Shown: piece after piece, positions 34,319-43,734 of the stretch
How the letters are laid out: each line of letters begins with the position of its first letter
Numbering within the stretch: the stretch's first letter is position 1
Assembly: GCA_942493245.1 (NCBI GenBank)
Contig: OW818685.1
Span: forward strand, 4,712,001 to 4,776,000
Source: DAOPYU01 sp942493245
GTDB lineage: Bacteria; Sumerlaeota; Sumerlaeia; UBA8349
Length of the DNA: 64,000 bases
Direction of reading: 5' to 3'
Program-made: the position numbers and the translations under genes
The notes under the pieces: model-generated
Seen by the model: the letters and a program-made list of their open reading frames with translations, nothing else
Database searches by the model: none
Told to the model about the DNA's origin: nothing

Positions 34319-37300
34319 TTATTCGATCAGATTCGCCGAAAGGAAGATCAAGAGATTCGTACGGATCTTGGTGTGGACATTGCGACTGAAGAACAACTTG
34401 CCGATCCACGGCAGGTCGCGCAATCCGGGTGTGCCCGATTCCAGATCTTCGGTCAGTTCACCCGTCCAACCGCCCAGAACCGTTGTGCCGCCGTCCTTGA
34501 CGCGCGCATAGGTCTGAATCAGTTTTCTACGCGCGGAGAAACCGACGCTATTGCGGGAATACAGGCCTCTGGTATCGTTCGTCGGCCACAACGAATTTCC
34601 AATACTCGCCAACTGGCTGTCGCGGATTTCCACATCAATCTGCATCAGAATGGACTCGGGCGACGTAATCTCCGGCTCCACGGACAGCAGAACCATGGGC
34701 TGCCAGGAGACCCCGATGTTCTGGCCCGTATTGGCATTGGCATTGGTGGTATCCGTGGTGGTCCCGTCGTCTGTGGCGGTCGAGGTGCCCAAACTGCCAC
34801 TCAAAAGCTGGCTCGCCGTCTGCATGTCATACTGCTGGCTGCCGTTGCTATCCAAGTCGATATCCGGCGCCCGGATTTCGAAGTCTGCCGACTGCCCGTC
34901 CATGACCGTGACCTGCGGACCGTTCACATAGGTCACCACCCCCTCGACTTCGAGCAACCGAAGATTCCACTCGAGGGTCTTACCCAGGATGGAATTCGGC
35001 GATCCGCCCGAAAGCATGGTGTAGTCATTCTTAATGATGTCCACATACTCTTCCGTGACATTCTGCGCCGTATTCAGGACATTCCCCACGACACCCGCAC
35101 CCGGAGTCAGAAGATTCGGGCTGTTGTGGTCCGTTGCCGTCCAGTTCATCGAGAACTCTTTCGCTTTTTCCTGGTTCACGGTGACAAACTTCGTCTGGAT
35201 CGAAACCTGGGGCGTCGGCTTGTCGAGTTCTGTGATAAAATCTTTCAATTTTGCCAGAGCGGCGGGGTCGGTGTAGCGCACGATGAGGGCGTTGAGGTTG
35301 CCAAACTGGTTGTACTCAAGACCCATTTCCTCCAGCGCTGCTTCCGCTTCGGGATCCGGTTGCTGGGTCATCCCCATCATCCCCGGCTGGCCCATCATCC
35401 CGCCCGGCATCATACCGCCACCCATCATGCCACCCGGCATCATGCCGCCCATCATCCCGCCACCCATCATGCCCCCGCCCCCCAGGCCCATCATTTCCGG
35501 GGGCGTGTAGCGGACACGGATGCGGACACGGCCATTGGCCTTGCCACCACCGATCTTGATCTCTTCGCAGATGATTTCATAGTTGTCCACAGTTTCGGAC
35601 ATGTACTCTTCGATGTTGACCTGTTGCGTGTCCGAACGCAAAGCCGTCCGGACGGCCAACTCGGCGCGCCGGTCGCTGCGGTTCTGGGTGGTGCCGCCAC
35701 TCGATCCGGAACTCGTAGAACCTTCCACACGGATCAAGCGAATTGAACAGTCGCGGAACGTCACTTCGCGCTCGGGATTGTTGAGGTTGAAGCGCTTCTC
35801 GTTCCCCTGCGCATCGCTTCCTCCCATTGCCCCCGCGCCACCCGTATCGATCCCGTAAACCGTATCCAGAAGCGCCTGCATGTCGGACGATTTCTGGAAT
35901 TTGAGATAGATGATCTCGAAGGTGTCTTCTGTGGCTCCCACGGCGCTGGCCAGGGCCAGGAAATCGGCCACGTCGCGCAGGCGCTTCTTGATGTCCGAGA
36001 TGACGATCTTGAATTCGACGACATCGTCCAGTTCGTCGCGCGGGGGCCACATGCGCCGACCCAGTTCCGCCGACTTCTCGCGTCCGATTTCGGTATAGAG
36101 GAGCGTCTCGATCTGCTCGTAAACCTGCTTGTAGAACTGGCGGTCCACATTGGACTCGGGATTGAGGGGCACGCCATTCTTCTGAATTTCAAACGTTTGA
36201 ACCGTCAGGTCCTCATCCTCGCTCTTGCCGATGTACTCACCGACATTGGCCAGGAGCTCTTCGACCTTTTCGAGGTTCGGAATCGTATCCTTGATGATCA
36301 GGTTTTCTTTCGAGTTGTCCAGAATGACCTGGCGGTCGAGGTCGAGTTGCTTGTCGCCGGCCTTGGCCGTCTCGGCCATAATCAACGCTTCGACAAGCGC
36401 CTTGACGCGCACGGCGCGCTCCGGATCCAATTTGTAGATGCGCGTGGACATGAGAACCGACTGGTCGGAACGCATTTCCTTGAGGAACGCAGCCATCTTG
36501 TCAATGTTGGTCTGCGAGTCCACCATCATCAGCACCTGCTCGCGTTCATCCAGGTCGAGTTGAGTGCCTTTGACCGGCTCTTTTCCCTCGCGGATGATGT
36601 TGTTCAGCGAGCCGTCGGCGATGAGGATCTGAACCTTGCGCCCTTCGTCCGCAGTCAGTTTGAAGACTTTCGTTTTCATATCGGCGCTGACCTGAACCAC
36701 GTCGCCCTGGATACGTTCCCAGCGCAAACCCATCGGCACAAGCACGGCGTCGAGCACTTCGTTGAGCGGGGTGTCCACAAACTTGCAGTGGACGGGGTTT
36801 TCCTGACCGGCGGTGACGTTGAAGTTGATGCCGGTGGAGTAACTGAGGTTCAGCAGGAAGTCGGGCAGGAAAGGCGGCTCGACGTTCGGGTCGGTGGTGT
36901 CGATCGTGACGGGCGTGTTGATTTTCTTGACGCCGGCCACTTCGCGCTTCTTGCCGTCTTCCTTTTTCTTCTGCTCGGCCAGGTAGATTTCGTACTCTTC
37001 GGCCGTCTGGTCCAGATAGGTCTGGGCGATTTTGTTGCTCGAGTCGAGTTTGATGACTTCCTGCCAGCGCTCGCGCGCTTTGGCCACGCCCTCACCCGTC
37101 TTCTCACGGTAGAAGCCGTCGGCCTGAATCATGAGTTTCTGGACCGGGCGACTCATTTCGGGGGACGCAAGATTCGGATCCTGATCGGTCGTGGCAGGCG
37201 CGGCGATGGCAGCCAGCTGCGCCTTGACCGCGCCCTGCATCCGGCTCATGCCGTTCTTGGCCTGCAGGTTGGCGGGATCGTTCTGGAGCACCATTTCATA

Positions 37301-39001
37301 GGCTTCGAGCGCGCTGAAATAGTCCTTGCGGAACTCCGCCTCCTGAGCCTGCTTGAAGAGGTTCATCAGTTCGCGCTCCATCTGGACGCGCACCTGCTCC
37401 TGACGCTCGGCTTCGGTGACCTGCTGAACGCGGCCACGATCGGCCTGCTGAACCTTTTCGGCTTTGCCCTTCAACTCGGCGACTTTATCGAGTCCGCGCT
37501 TGGCGGCGGCGTTATTGGCGTCAAGTTCGAGCGCCATTTCGTAGTTCTTTGTCGCCGTGTCGAAATCCTTCTTGCCCAGCGCATCCCCGGCGCTGTCCAG
37601 GAAGGTGTCAATCTTCTCTTTCTGCTGTTTCGCGCGCTCGGCCGCGGCCTTTTCTTCCTCCGCATCGGCGCTCTTGATGGTCACGACCGGCTCGGTTTCA
37701 GCCGCTTTGGCGGCTTTTTTGCCCCGCTCGACGCGCTCGGCCAGCAACTGGTCGCGTTTCGCCTCAACCTTCTTCATGGCGTCCTGCACCTTGGGGTTCT
37801 GCCCGTCCACCACCAGCGCGGTCTTCAGCATGGCGATGGCTTCGTCGAACTTGCCCGCTTCGGCCAGTTGCATGGCATCCGTCACCGCCTGCTCGACGCG
37901 CTTCTCGGCGCCGGTCGCCTTGGGCGCCGCCGCAGCCTGAGCCGCAGCGGCCTTGACCGCCTCGTCTTTTTTGTCCGCATCCACAATCGGTTCGCTCGCC
38001 ACGGGTTTCGCCGGTTCGGTGACGGGTTTGGCTTCTTCTTTCGGCGCGTCCTTCTTCTCCGCATCCTTCGCGGGCGTCAGGGACTTCGGGGTCAAATCCG
38101 GAGCCGGTTCCGACGCAGGTTTCACCGCTTCGACGGGCTTGGCTTCTTCTTTTTTCTCGCCCTCTTTGGGCGCATCTTTTTTCTCAGCGTCCTTCGCGGG
38201 CGCGTCATCCGCCTTGGGGGCTGCTGCCGGGGCCGGCTGCGCCGCTTCGGCGGGCTTGACTTCTTCTTTCTTTTCGGTTTCCGGAGCAGGAGCCGCATCG
38301 GCTTTCGGGGCTTCCTGGACCGACGGCGCAATCAACGCTTTGGCGGCAGCGGAGGCATCGGCGGCGGACGGAGCGGAGTCGCCTTGAGCGCTGGCAACCT
38401 GAACAGACGCCGAAGAAACCGCTGCAAGGTTGGCGCGCGCCTGGTCGAGGGTCAATTTTTTCGCATTGATCAGGCCGATGGAACTGAGGTACTGGCGGGT
38501 CTGCTTGTATTCGCCGCCCAGAAGCCAGATCTGGTAGAATTCACGGCGGGCATCGTCGAGTTTCTTGGCCTCGAAGTTACCACTGGCTTTGGCGTAGCGA
38601 GCTTCGAGCGTTTTTTCCAGTTCGGCGCGATCAGCGGGCGCCGTCGTGCGCAAGGTCTGCTGGAATTCGAGATTCTTCTGGGTGTCGCTGAGCAGTTGCT
38701 TGAGGTCCACCCCAGTTGGTTCGAGTTTGGAGGCTTCTTCGTAAGAGGCCAGCGCCTCTTTGAACTCGGCCTTTTCGTAATGGCGAGTGCCTTTGGCAAT
38801 GATCTCCCGGATCTGTTGCTGCTTGGCCGAATCGGCGTCCGTCTGCGCTTGCGCGCCTGCGGGGGAGGCCGTTTTCTCCTCCGTTCTCGGGGTGGCGGCA
38901 GACCAGCCTATCGTCACCGACACCAAAAGGATAAGCAAGAGCGTGACGCTCAGACGCTTCGGGCCGAATGAAAACCGTTTCCGGGTACCTGTGAGTGCCA
39001 T
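34319..39001 (-). CDS. Giant TPR-secretin (PilQ/Amuc_1098-like outer-membrane channel)
   Basis: The 1560-residue product has a signal segment (LLLILLVSVTIGWS), TPR-like helices and a long Ala/Lys/Glu/Pro low-complexity linker (about 230-400). A second TPR block follows (about 400-690). N-domain-like repeats come before a C-terminal secretin domain (about 1250-1560) that ends with TPGLRDLPWIGKLFFS and the family's LLIFLSANLIE. About 35 residues made almost only of Met, Gly and Pro lie near 1170-1210. By family it forms the ring through which type IV pili or secreted proteins cross the outer membrane. The TPR-secretin design and its PilM-like neighbour resemble Akkermansia Amuc_1098-1101. It is far longer than PilQ (about 700-800). 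Confidence 0.88.
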   Translation of the reverse strand: MALTGTRKRFSFGPKRLSVTLLLILLVSVTIGWSAATPRTEEKTASPAGAQAQTDADSAKQQQIREIIAKGTRHYEKAEFKEALASYEEASKLEPTGVDLKQLLSDTQKNLEFQQTLRTTAPADRAELEKTLEARYAKASGNFEAKKLDDARREFYQIWLLGGEYKQTRQYLSSIGLINAKKLTLDQARANLAAVSSASVQVASAQGDSAPSAADASAAAKALIAPSVQEAPKADAAPAPETEKKEEVKPAEAAQPAPAAAPKADDAPAKDAEKKDAPKEGEKKEEAKPVEAVKPASEPAPDLTPKSLTPAKDAEKKDAPKEEAKPVTEPAKPVASEPIVDADKKDEAVKAAAAQAAAAPKATGAEKRVEQAVTDAMQLAEAGKFDEAIAMLKTALVVDGQNPKVQDAMKKVEAKRDQLLAERVERGKKAAKAAETEPVVTIKSADAEEEKAAAERAKQQKEKIDTFLDSAGDALGKKDFDTATKNYEMALELDANNAAAKRGLDKVAELKGKAEKVQQADRGRVQQVTEAERQEQVRVQMERELMNLFKQAQEAEFRKDYFSALEAYEMVLQNDPANLQAKNGMSRMQGAVKAQLAAIAAPATTDQDPNLASPEMSRPVQKLMIQADGFYREKTGEGVAKARERWQEVIKLDSSNKIAQTYLDQTAEEYEIYLAEQKKKEDGKKREVAGVKKINTPVTIDTTDPNVEPPFLPDFLLNLSYSTGINFNVTAGQENPVHCKFVDTPLNEVLDAVLVPMGLRWERIQGDVVQVSADMKTKVFKLTADEGRKVQILIADGSLNNIIREGKEPVKGTQLDLDEREQVLMMVDSQTNIDKMAAFLKEMRSDQSVLMSTRIYKLDPERAVRVKALVEALIMAETAKAGDKQLDLDRQVILDNSKENLIIKDTIPNLEKVEELLANVGEYIGKSEDEDLTVQTFEIQKNGVPLNPESNVDRQFYKQVYEQIETLLYTEIGREKSAELGRRMWPPRDELDDVVEFKIVISDIKKRLRDVADFLALASAVGATEDTFEIIYLKFQKSSDMQALLDTVYGIDTGGAGAMGGSDAQGNEKRFNLNNPEREVTFRDCSIRLIRVEGSTSSGSSGGTTQNRSDRRAELAVRTALRSDTQQVNIEEYMSETVDNYEIICEEIKIGGGKANGRVRIRVRYTPPEMMGLGGGGMMGGGMMGGMMPGGMMGGGMMPGGMMGQPGMMGMTQQPDPEAEAALEEMGLEYNQFGNLNALIVRYTDPAALAKLKDFITELDKPTPQVSIQTKFVTVNQEKAKEFSMNWTATDHNSPNLLTPGAGVVGNVLNTAQNVTEEYVDIIKNDYTMLSGGSPNSILGKTLEWNLRLLEVEGVVTYVNGPQVTVMDGQSADFEIRAPDIDLDSNGSQQYDMQTASQLLSGSLGTSTATDDGTTTDTTNANANTGQNIGVSWQPMVLLSVEPEITSPESILMQIDVEIRDSQLASIGNSLWPTNDTRGLYSRNSVGFSARRKLIQTYARVKDGGTTVLGGWTGELTEDLESGTPGLRDLPWIGKLFFSRNVHTKIRTNLLIFLSANLIE

Positions 39002-39301
39002 GAAGGACTATTCTCACTCCTTTTACGATAGTTCGATGCGTGTAACAGGCTTGCCGTAGGATGAATCAGATCGGGGGGTTTCGGGGGTCAAGTACCGCGC
39101 CATCAGAAGGCTGTCCTGCAACCAGCGCGGACCCCAACGGTTCCATCCGCGAGATAATCGGTTTTTCCCTCCAGCTTGTCAAGCAAAAAGAACGAAAAAC
39201 CCCGACCTGCAACTCCAACTAAATCCGCCGTTCTGCAAGGTTGCGCGCCTTTCAGAAGACGCTTTTCTTTTTCCTGATGGAGCGCCCGAGCGCCCTGAAA
39301 C
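39002..39301. other. Intergenic region before the secretin gene
   Basis: These 300 bases hold the candidate promoter above and no supported gene. The frame running through 39103-39651 on the - strand is arginine-rich and is out of frame with the real small gene, so it is not coding. Confidence 0.5.
39154..39182 (-). promoter_or_regulatory. Candidate promoter of the secretin gene
   Basis: On the - strand, a perfect TTGACA (39177-39182), 17 bases and GATTAT (39154-39159, 4 of 6). It lies about 150 bases before the secretin start, inside the 300-base gap that follows the small membrane protein gene. Confidence 0.4.
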
Positions 39302-39706
39302 TTACGGCGCAGGCACAGGCGTTGGCGCCGCCACTGCGAACATGCTCTCCGCGCCCAGCCGCGCGTAGGGGGATTTTTCAAATGAAACCGTGTTTTTCTT
39401 GCGCTCCTGGCGCACCGCCTGCGGAGGCGGAAGCGCAACCACAGCCGTCCCCGCGCCCACCGCCGCACCACCCGGCATGGCGCTCGGGTCTGCGCCCGGC
39501 ATTGTGGACGCGCCCGGCATCGCTCCGCCAGGGCCAGCGCCACCCGCAGCCGGAGCCGGAGCGGCCGTCGGCAAGGGGGGCAATGCGCCCGAATCCAGCG
39601 CATAGAGCGCAATAACAGAGCCCAGTAAAACCAGACCCACGACAAACGCAACCATGCGGATATTCGCGATCAGAAACTCTTTTGTTTTCTCCAACTGCTC
39701 GTTCAT
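39302..39706 (-). CDS. Small single-pass membrane protein of the pilus locus
   Basis: The 134-residue product has a short charged N-terminus, one membrane helix (MVAFVVGLVLLGSVIALYAL, about 18-37) and a periplasmic tail rich in Pro, Ala, Gly and Met. It ends with ERKKNTVSFEKSPYARLGAESMFAV. It lies between the PilM-PilN fusion gene and the secretin gene, where pilO and pilP stand in other pilus operons, so it may be a reduced inner-membrane alignment protein. That is inference from position; I do not recognise a family. The ribosome site is weak. Confidence 0.65.
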   Translation of the reverse strand: MNEQLEKTKEFLIANIRMVAFVVGLVLLGSVIALYALDSGALPPLPTAAPAPAAGGAGPGGAMPGASTMPGADPSAMPGGAAVGAGTAVVALPPPQAVRQERKKNTVSFEKSPYARLGAESMFAVAAPTPVPAP

Positions 39707-39822
39707 GGCTTGCCACGCCCTTTATTCCTGTTGGATTCACCGGGAGTCGGACACCCTTTCCCGCCCCCCCGAACGCCCTTTGCTGAACACCTTCCCATTT
39801 TTCCGCAAGACCCCGCGCGGCC

Positions 39823-41871
39823 TTAAATCCCGGGCAACCCTGCGCCGCCCCCTGCGGCTCCGGCGTCCGCGGCAGGAGCTGCGGCAGGAGCCGCCGCGGC
39901 CGCAGCCGCAAGAGGATCGGCCGCCGGCAACGGCTTGAGCGGGTCGGCCAGGCGGGTCAACGGCTGAGCCGATACGTTTTGCACTTTGGCGTAGATCCTG
40001 AACATCTGAACGGGGGAACGGCCCGTGACCCGGCTTGCCCCGGACTGCGTGGACGTGTTGACCACCGACACGACGGTGAAGCCCATCGCGTTTCGCTGGG
40101 GATCGGTGATCAGATCCTTCAGTTTGGTGATGAACCGCCCGGGCGAGGTCTGCTCCTGCGCCTCGCAGGCGATCGTGACATTCGTTTCGAGGGGCGTTTC
40201 AGGACTCGGCGTGCAATTCATCTGGGTGATCACGATATCCGCCGGTTTGAGTTCCTGTATCTTTCTGGCAAAATTCAACCAGAAGTCGCGCGGCGCCAAC
40301 GCCGGATGCAGGATCGTGTACGCGCCCTGAATCGTTTTTCGAGCCTCATCGGCCTTCTTGAATTCATCAACAAGCGGGTCGGTCCGGAGCACGATTTCAT
40401 TCATCCGCGCAATGTCGGCTCTCATCGCCTTGACCTTGGCTTCCCCCGCTTTCATGCCAAAGAAAACCATGCCGGCGACCATCGCCGCAAGGACGGCCAT
40501 TTCCGCGTACTGCCCGCTCAGGTCGCGCATCATGCGCGCTTCTTCCGGCAGGAAGTCAATGGTCAGCGGACTGATCCCCAACCCCTGACTGGCCAACCCG
40601 ATGGCGACCTTGTAGGAGGCCAGGTCGAAGTCCTCGGTCCGGTAGGTGTCGGGGTACGTAACTCCAGACCCGCCAAGATCCTGATCCACCTCGACCGGCA
40701 CACTCAGACGGTCCTCGATGTAGCTGGTCAGGAACGGCAGACGCGCGCCCCCGCCACTGAGGATCAAGCGGTCCACCCCCACCCCGTCGGGCTGGGAAAT
40801 ATAATAATCCAGCGAGCGGCGCAGCTCGGCCACGATGCGGTCGCACACCGCCGTCGCCGCCTTGCAGGCCCGTTCGTCGTAGGCGGTCGGGTCGGCTTCG
40901 TACTCAAACTGAGCCGACTGCACGGCCGTGCGCGTGAACTTCACCTGCTCGGCCTCGTCGAACGACTGGCACCCACACGCCTTGAAAATCTCACTGCTGA
41001 TATGATTGCCGCCAATCGGAATCGGACGAACGAAACCGACAATCTTGGTCCCACCCGCGCGGCAGATGGCCAGGTCGGTCGAGCGGGCGCCCAGGTTCAC
41101 ATAGGCCCGAACCTCGTCGAACCCGGCATCAAGCCCGACTCCCAGGAAATCCGACTCCCCTTCGGAGGCTTCGAAAGTCGGCTCCTCAACAGGCGCCTCT
41201 TCCACCGCTTCCTCGCCTTTTTTCTTCTTTTTGGCGGGTTTTTTCTTCTCTTTCTTAGGCTTCTCCACCTTGGCCTTGGGCTTGCCACCGCCCAGCCCGA
41301 GGAAACCGCCCCCCAAACCGCCCGATTCCACCCATTTTTCGAAGTTGAACCGGTACAATTCCTGGCCGTTGTAAAGCGCCAGCGTCGAGACACCGATGCC
41401 GACCGCCTTGAGGCCCATCTTGCGCAACGAACTCATGAACTCCTGGTTGGTTTCCTTTTTCATGGCCACCAGGAGCACTTCCACCTCGCGCGCATCCTCG
41501 GAGTCGAACACCTGATACTGAAGCAGGGTTTTCTCAAGGGGGAACGGGATGATCTGCCGGGCTTCAAAATGAATAATCTGATGCAGACGCGGTCCGGGCG
41601 CACGCGGCAGGCGCAGGGGACGGACAATCACCGTCTGACCCGGCATGCAGAAAACCGCCTGTTTGGTGGAGATTTTGTGCTCCTTGAGCAATTTGCGCAC
41701 GGCTTCCAACAACACGCCGGTGCGCTCCGTCTCAAGCGCATTGGGGTCCACCGGCACCGGCGCAGACACCATGCGCTCGATACGCACCCCTTTTTTATCC
41801 ACAACCATCTCGACAATCTTGACCGAGCGGCCGCCTAAATCCACTCCTAAACAACGCTTGAGACCTGGCAT
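39823..41871 (-). CDS. PilM-PilN fusion protein (type IV pilus / secretion platform)
   Basis: The 682-residue product begins with the actin-like PilM fold (LGVDLGGRSVKIVEMVV) and has the second nucleotide-binding strand VDRLILSGGGARLPF. At about 195-235 there is a Lys/Pro/Glu-rich insertion. A membrane helix near 455-475 (MAVLAAMVAGMVFFGM) is followed by a PilN-like periplasmic part and a poly-Ala tail. PilM and PilN are separate proteins in most type IV pilus systems; here they form one chain, which fixes their contact. It is the first gene of the locus, GGAGG lies about 12 bases upstream, and the locus has no pilus motor or pilin gene in this window. Confidence 0.85.
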   Translation of the reverse strand: MPGLKRCLGVDLGGRSVKIVEMVVDKKGVRIERMVSAPVPVDPNALETERTGVLLEAVRKLLKEHKISTKQAVFCMPGQTVIVRPLRLPRAPGPRLHQIIHFEARQIIPFPLEKTLLQYQVFDSEDAREVEVLLVAMKKETNQEFMSSLRKMGLKAVGIGVSTLALYNGQELYRFNFEKWVESGGLGGGFLGLGGGKPKAKVEKPKKEKKKPAKKKKKGEEAVEEAPVEEPTFEASEGESDFLGVGLDAGFDEVRAYVNLGARSTDLAICRAGGTKIVGFVRPIPIGGNHISSEIFKACGCQSFDEAEQVKFTRTAVQSAQFEYEADPTAYDERACKAATAVCDRIVAELRRSLDYYISQPDGVGVDRLILSGGGARLPFLTSYIEDRLSVPVEVDQDLGGSGVTYPDTYRTEDFDLASYKVAIGLASQGLGISPLTIDFLPEEARMMRDLSGQYAEMAVLAAMVAGMVFFGMKAGEAKVKAMRADIARMNEIVLRTDPLVDEFKKADEARKTIQGAYTILHPALAPRDFWLNFARKIQELKPADIVITQMNCTPSPETPLETNVTIACEAQEQTSPGRFITKLKDLITDPQRNAMGFTVVSVVNTSTQSGASRVTGRSPVQMFRIYAKVQNVSAQPLTRLADPLKPLPAADPLAAAAAAAPAAAPAADAGAAGGGAGLPGI

Positions 41872-42349
41872 GGGACTCTCAAACCTCCACGGGTCAAGGG
41901 GACTCCTCGGGGGTCAGACTCGCTTGCGCACCCTGCAAACAGGGCAAAACGAGACCGTTACTCCCGAAACCTGCCGCTTCTCGCCATTCCGTTCAAATGA
42001 GTGGGGACACCGGGGTCCCCGTTACAGGCTCGCGCCAATCGGCAAGACGGCGCATTGAAAAGTCGAAAAGACCCAACAATTCACACCCCTTTTCGGGGTC
42101 ATAAACGCACCGACAACCCATTCTTATCGAATCAAAAGAATCTAGTCAAACCTTTTTTCTCTCTCCCCCCACGTGTAAACCCGCCGCCGAGCCGCCGAGC
42201 GCCCCCCGACCCATTCTTCCGAAGGGAGAAAAAGTTCAAAACACGCACCCCTCATTAGAACGAAGACAGGCGTCTTATCCGCCACCATCAAACAACGAAT
42301 TCAGGTCGAACAAACTGTGTTTCTTATACTGCATATTCGAGATATCGCT
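41872..42349. other. Intergenic region between PilM-PilN and proA
   Basis: The 478 bases contain a possible - strand promoter (TTGACT at 42144-42149, TAAGAA at 42121-42126, spacing 17) for the pilus locus and a small AAGAC/GTCTT hairpin (42263-42276) after proA. The C-rich stretch at 42160-42220 has no visible gene. Confidence 0.5.
42121..42149 (-). promoter_or_regulatory. Weak candidate promoter for the PilM-PilN gene
   Basis: TTGACT (42144-42149) and TAAGAA (42121-42126) on the - strand with a 17-base spacer. The -10 box has only three consensus bases. It would give a leader of about 240 bases. Confidence 0.25.
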
Positions 42350-43687
42350 CTATTCTCCCGTTGGCAGAGGGCGATGCGAATACTTCCGCGCCTGCGGACC
42401 GGAATAGTCCGCCACCACCTGACCCGAACCGCGCAACTGATATTTGTAGATCGTCAACCCCTCGAGACCCACCGGCCCGCGGCTATGGATCTTTTCCGTG
42501 CTGATGCCCAACTCGGCGCCCAGGCCGTACCGGAACCCATCGGCGAAACGCGTCGAAGCGTTGTGAACCACCGACGAAGAATCCACCCGCGCCAGAAAAC
42601 GCTCGGCTGCCGCGGCGTCCTCCGTCACGATGGCATCGGTGTGGTGGCTGCCGTAGCGGTTGATGTGCTCAATGGCCGCATCCAGGTCCGCCACGGTTCG
42701 CACGGACAGAATCAGGTCCAGATACTCGGTGCGCCAATCCTCCTCGAGCGCCTCGCCACAGCGCTCGACCTCGAAACCCGTCGTGACCAGCGCGGCTCGC
42801 GTCTCGGGGCACAACCGCAATTCCACCCCCCGTTCGAGCAAGGCTTCAAGTGTCGCGCGCCCCACACGCCCCACCGACTCGCGATCAAACAACAGCGTCT
42901 CGGTCGCGTTGCACACCGCCGGATACTGGCATTTGGCGTCCACCGCGATCCGCCCGGCTTTTTCCGCATCCGCCGCCGCATGGATATAGGTGTGACAGAT
43001 TCCGTCCCTGTGACCTGTCACCGGAATTTTAGTATGGTCCATGATGTACCGCACAAACTCATTGGAGCCGCGCGGCACGATCAGGTCAACCCACTCGTCG
43101 AGGCCCAGAATCTCCGCGATTTCCTCACGCGTTTCCAGCAGCGTCATCCACCCGTCCGGTATCCCCACCGAGCGCGCCGCTTCGTCGAGCACCCGCGCCA
43201 GAATGCGGTTTGTCCCCAGCGCCTCGCTCCCTCCCTTCAGAAGCACCGCATTGCCCGACTTCAGACAAAGCGACGCGATCTGGGGCAACGCGTCCGGACG
43301 CGACTCGAAAATCATCGCGATCACCCCGATGGGACACGACACCCGGTACAGGTTCAGTCCTTCATCGAGTTCCGTGGCCCGTTGCACACACCCGAGCGGG
43401 TCGGGCAGAGCCGCGACACTCCACAACCCTTCGGCCACCCCGTCGAATTTGGCCCCGCTCAGGTCCAGCCGTTTCGCCGACGCCTGCGTGATACGCCCCG
43501 CGTCCACCAGTTTCTGAGCCGCCGCCCGATCCTGCGCGTTCGCGGCCAGAATTTCCTCGCGCCGCGCCTCAACCGCCTGCGCCATCGCCTCGAGCGCCCC
43601 GTTACGCACCGCGATCGGCAACGCCGCCAGCGTCAAAGACGCCTGGCGCGCCCCGCGCGCCGACTGCACCACAAAACTCTCCGTCAT
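42350..43687 (-). CDS. proA: Glutamate-5-semialdehyde dehydrogenase (gamma-glutamyl phosphate reductase)
   Basis: The enzyme reduces gamma-glutamyl phosphate with NADPH in proline synthesis. The 445-residue product has the aldehyde-dehydrogenase fold. The catalytic cysteine is in YPAVCNATE near residue 256, and the cofactor segment IFESRPDALPQIASL and the GRGPVGLEGLT-like end (SRGPVGLEGLTIYKY) are present. proB, the partner kinase gene, is not in the window. The length is slightly longer than in E. coli (417). It follows the cysteine hydrolase gene by 47 bases and may share its transcript. Confidence 0.95.
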   Translation of the reverse strand: MTESFVVQSARGARQASLTLAALPIAVRNGALEAMAQAVEARREEILAANAQDRAAAQKLVDAGRITQASAKRLDLSGAKFDGVAEGLWSVAALPDPLGCVQRATELDEGLNLYRVSCPIGVIAMIFESRPDALPQIASLCLKSGNAVLLKGGSEALGTNRILARVLDEAARSVGIPDGWMTLLETREEIAEILGLDEWVDLIVPRGSNEFVRYIMDHTKIPVTGHRDGICHTYIHAAADAEKAGRIAVDAKCQYPAVCNATETLLFDRESVGRVGRATLEALLERGVELRLCPETRAALVTTGFEVERCGEALEEDWRTEYLDLILSVRTVADLDAAIEHINRYGSHHTDAIVTEDAAAAERFLARVDSSSVVHNASTRFADGFRYGLGAELGISTEKIHSRGPVGLEGLTIYKYQLRGSGQVVADYSGPQARKYSHRPLPTGE

Positions 43688-43734
43688 TCCGCCTCACCTG
43701 GCCTTTCTCTATTTCCACTTTACCTTTTCACTCT

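Noticed and set aside
36197..38971. A 924-codon open frame on the + strand over the secretin gene
   Set aside because: Antisense to the secretin gene; it is a shadow of the low-complexity and TPR region and lacks a sensible N-terminus.
39103..39651. A 182-codon frame over the small pilus-locus gene
   Set aside because: Arginine-rich and overlapping the better gene at 39302-39706, which has a clean membrane helix.
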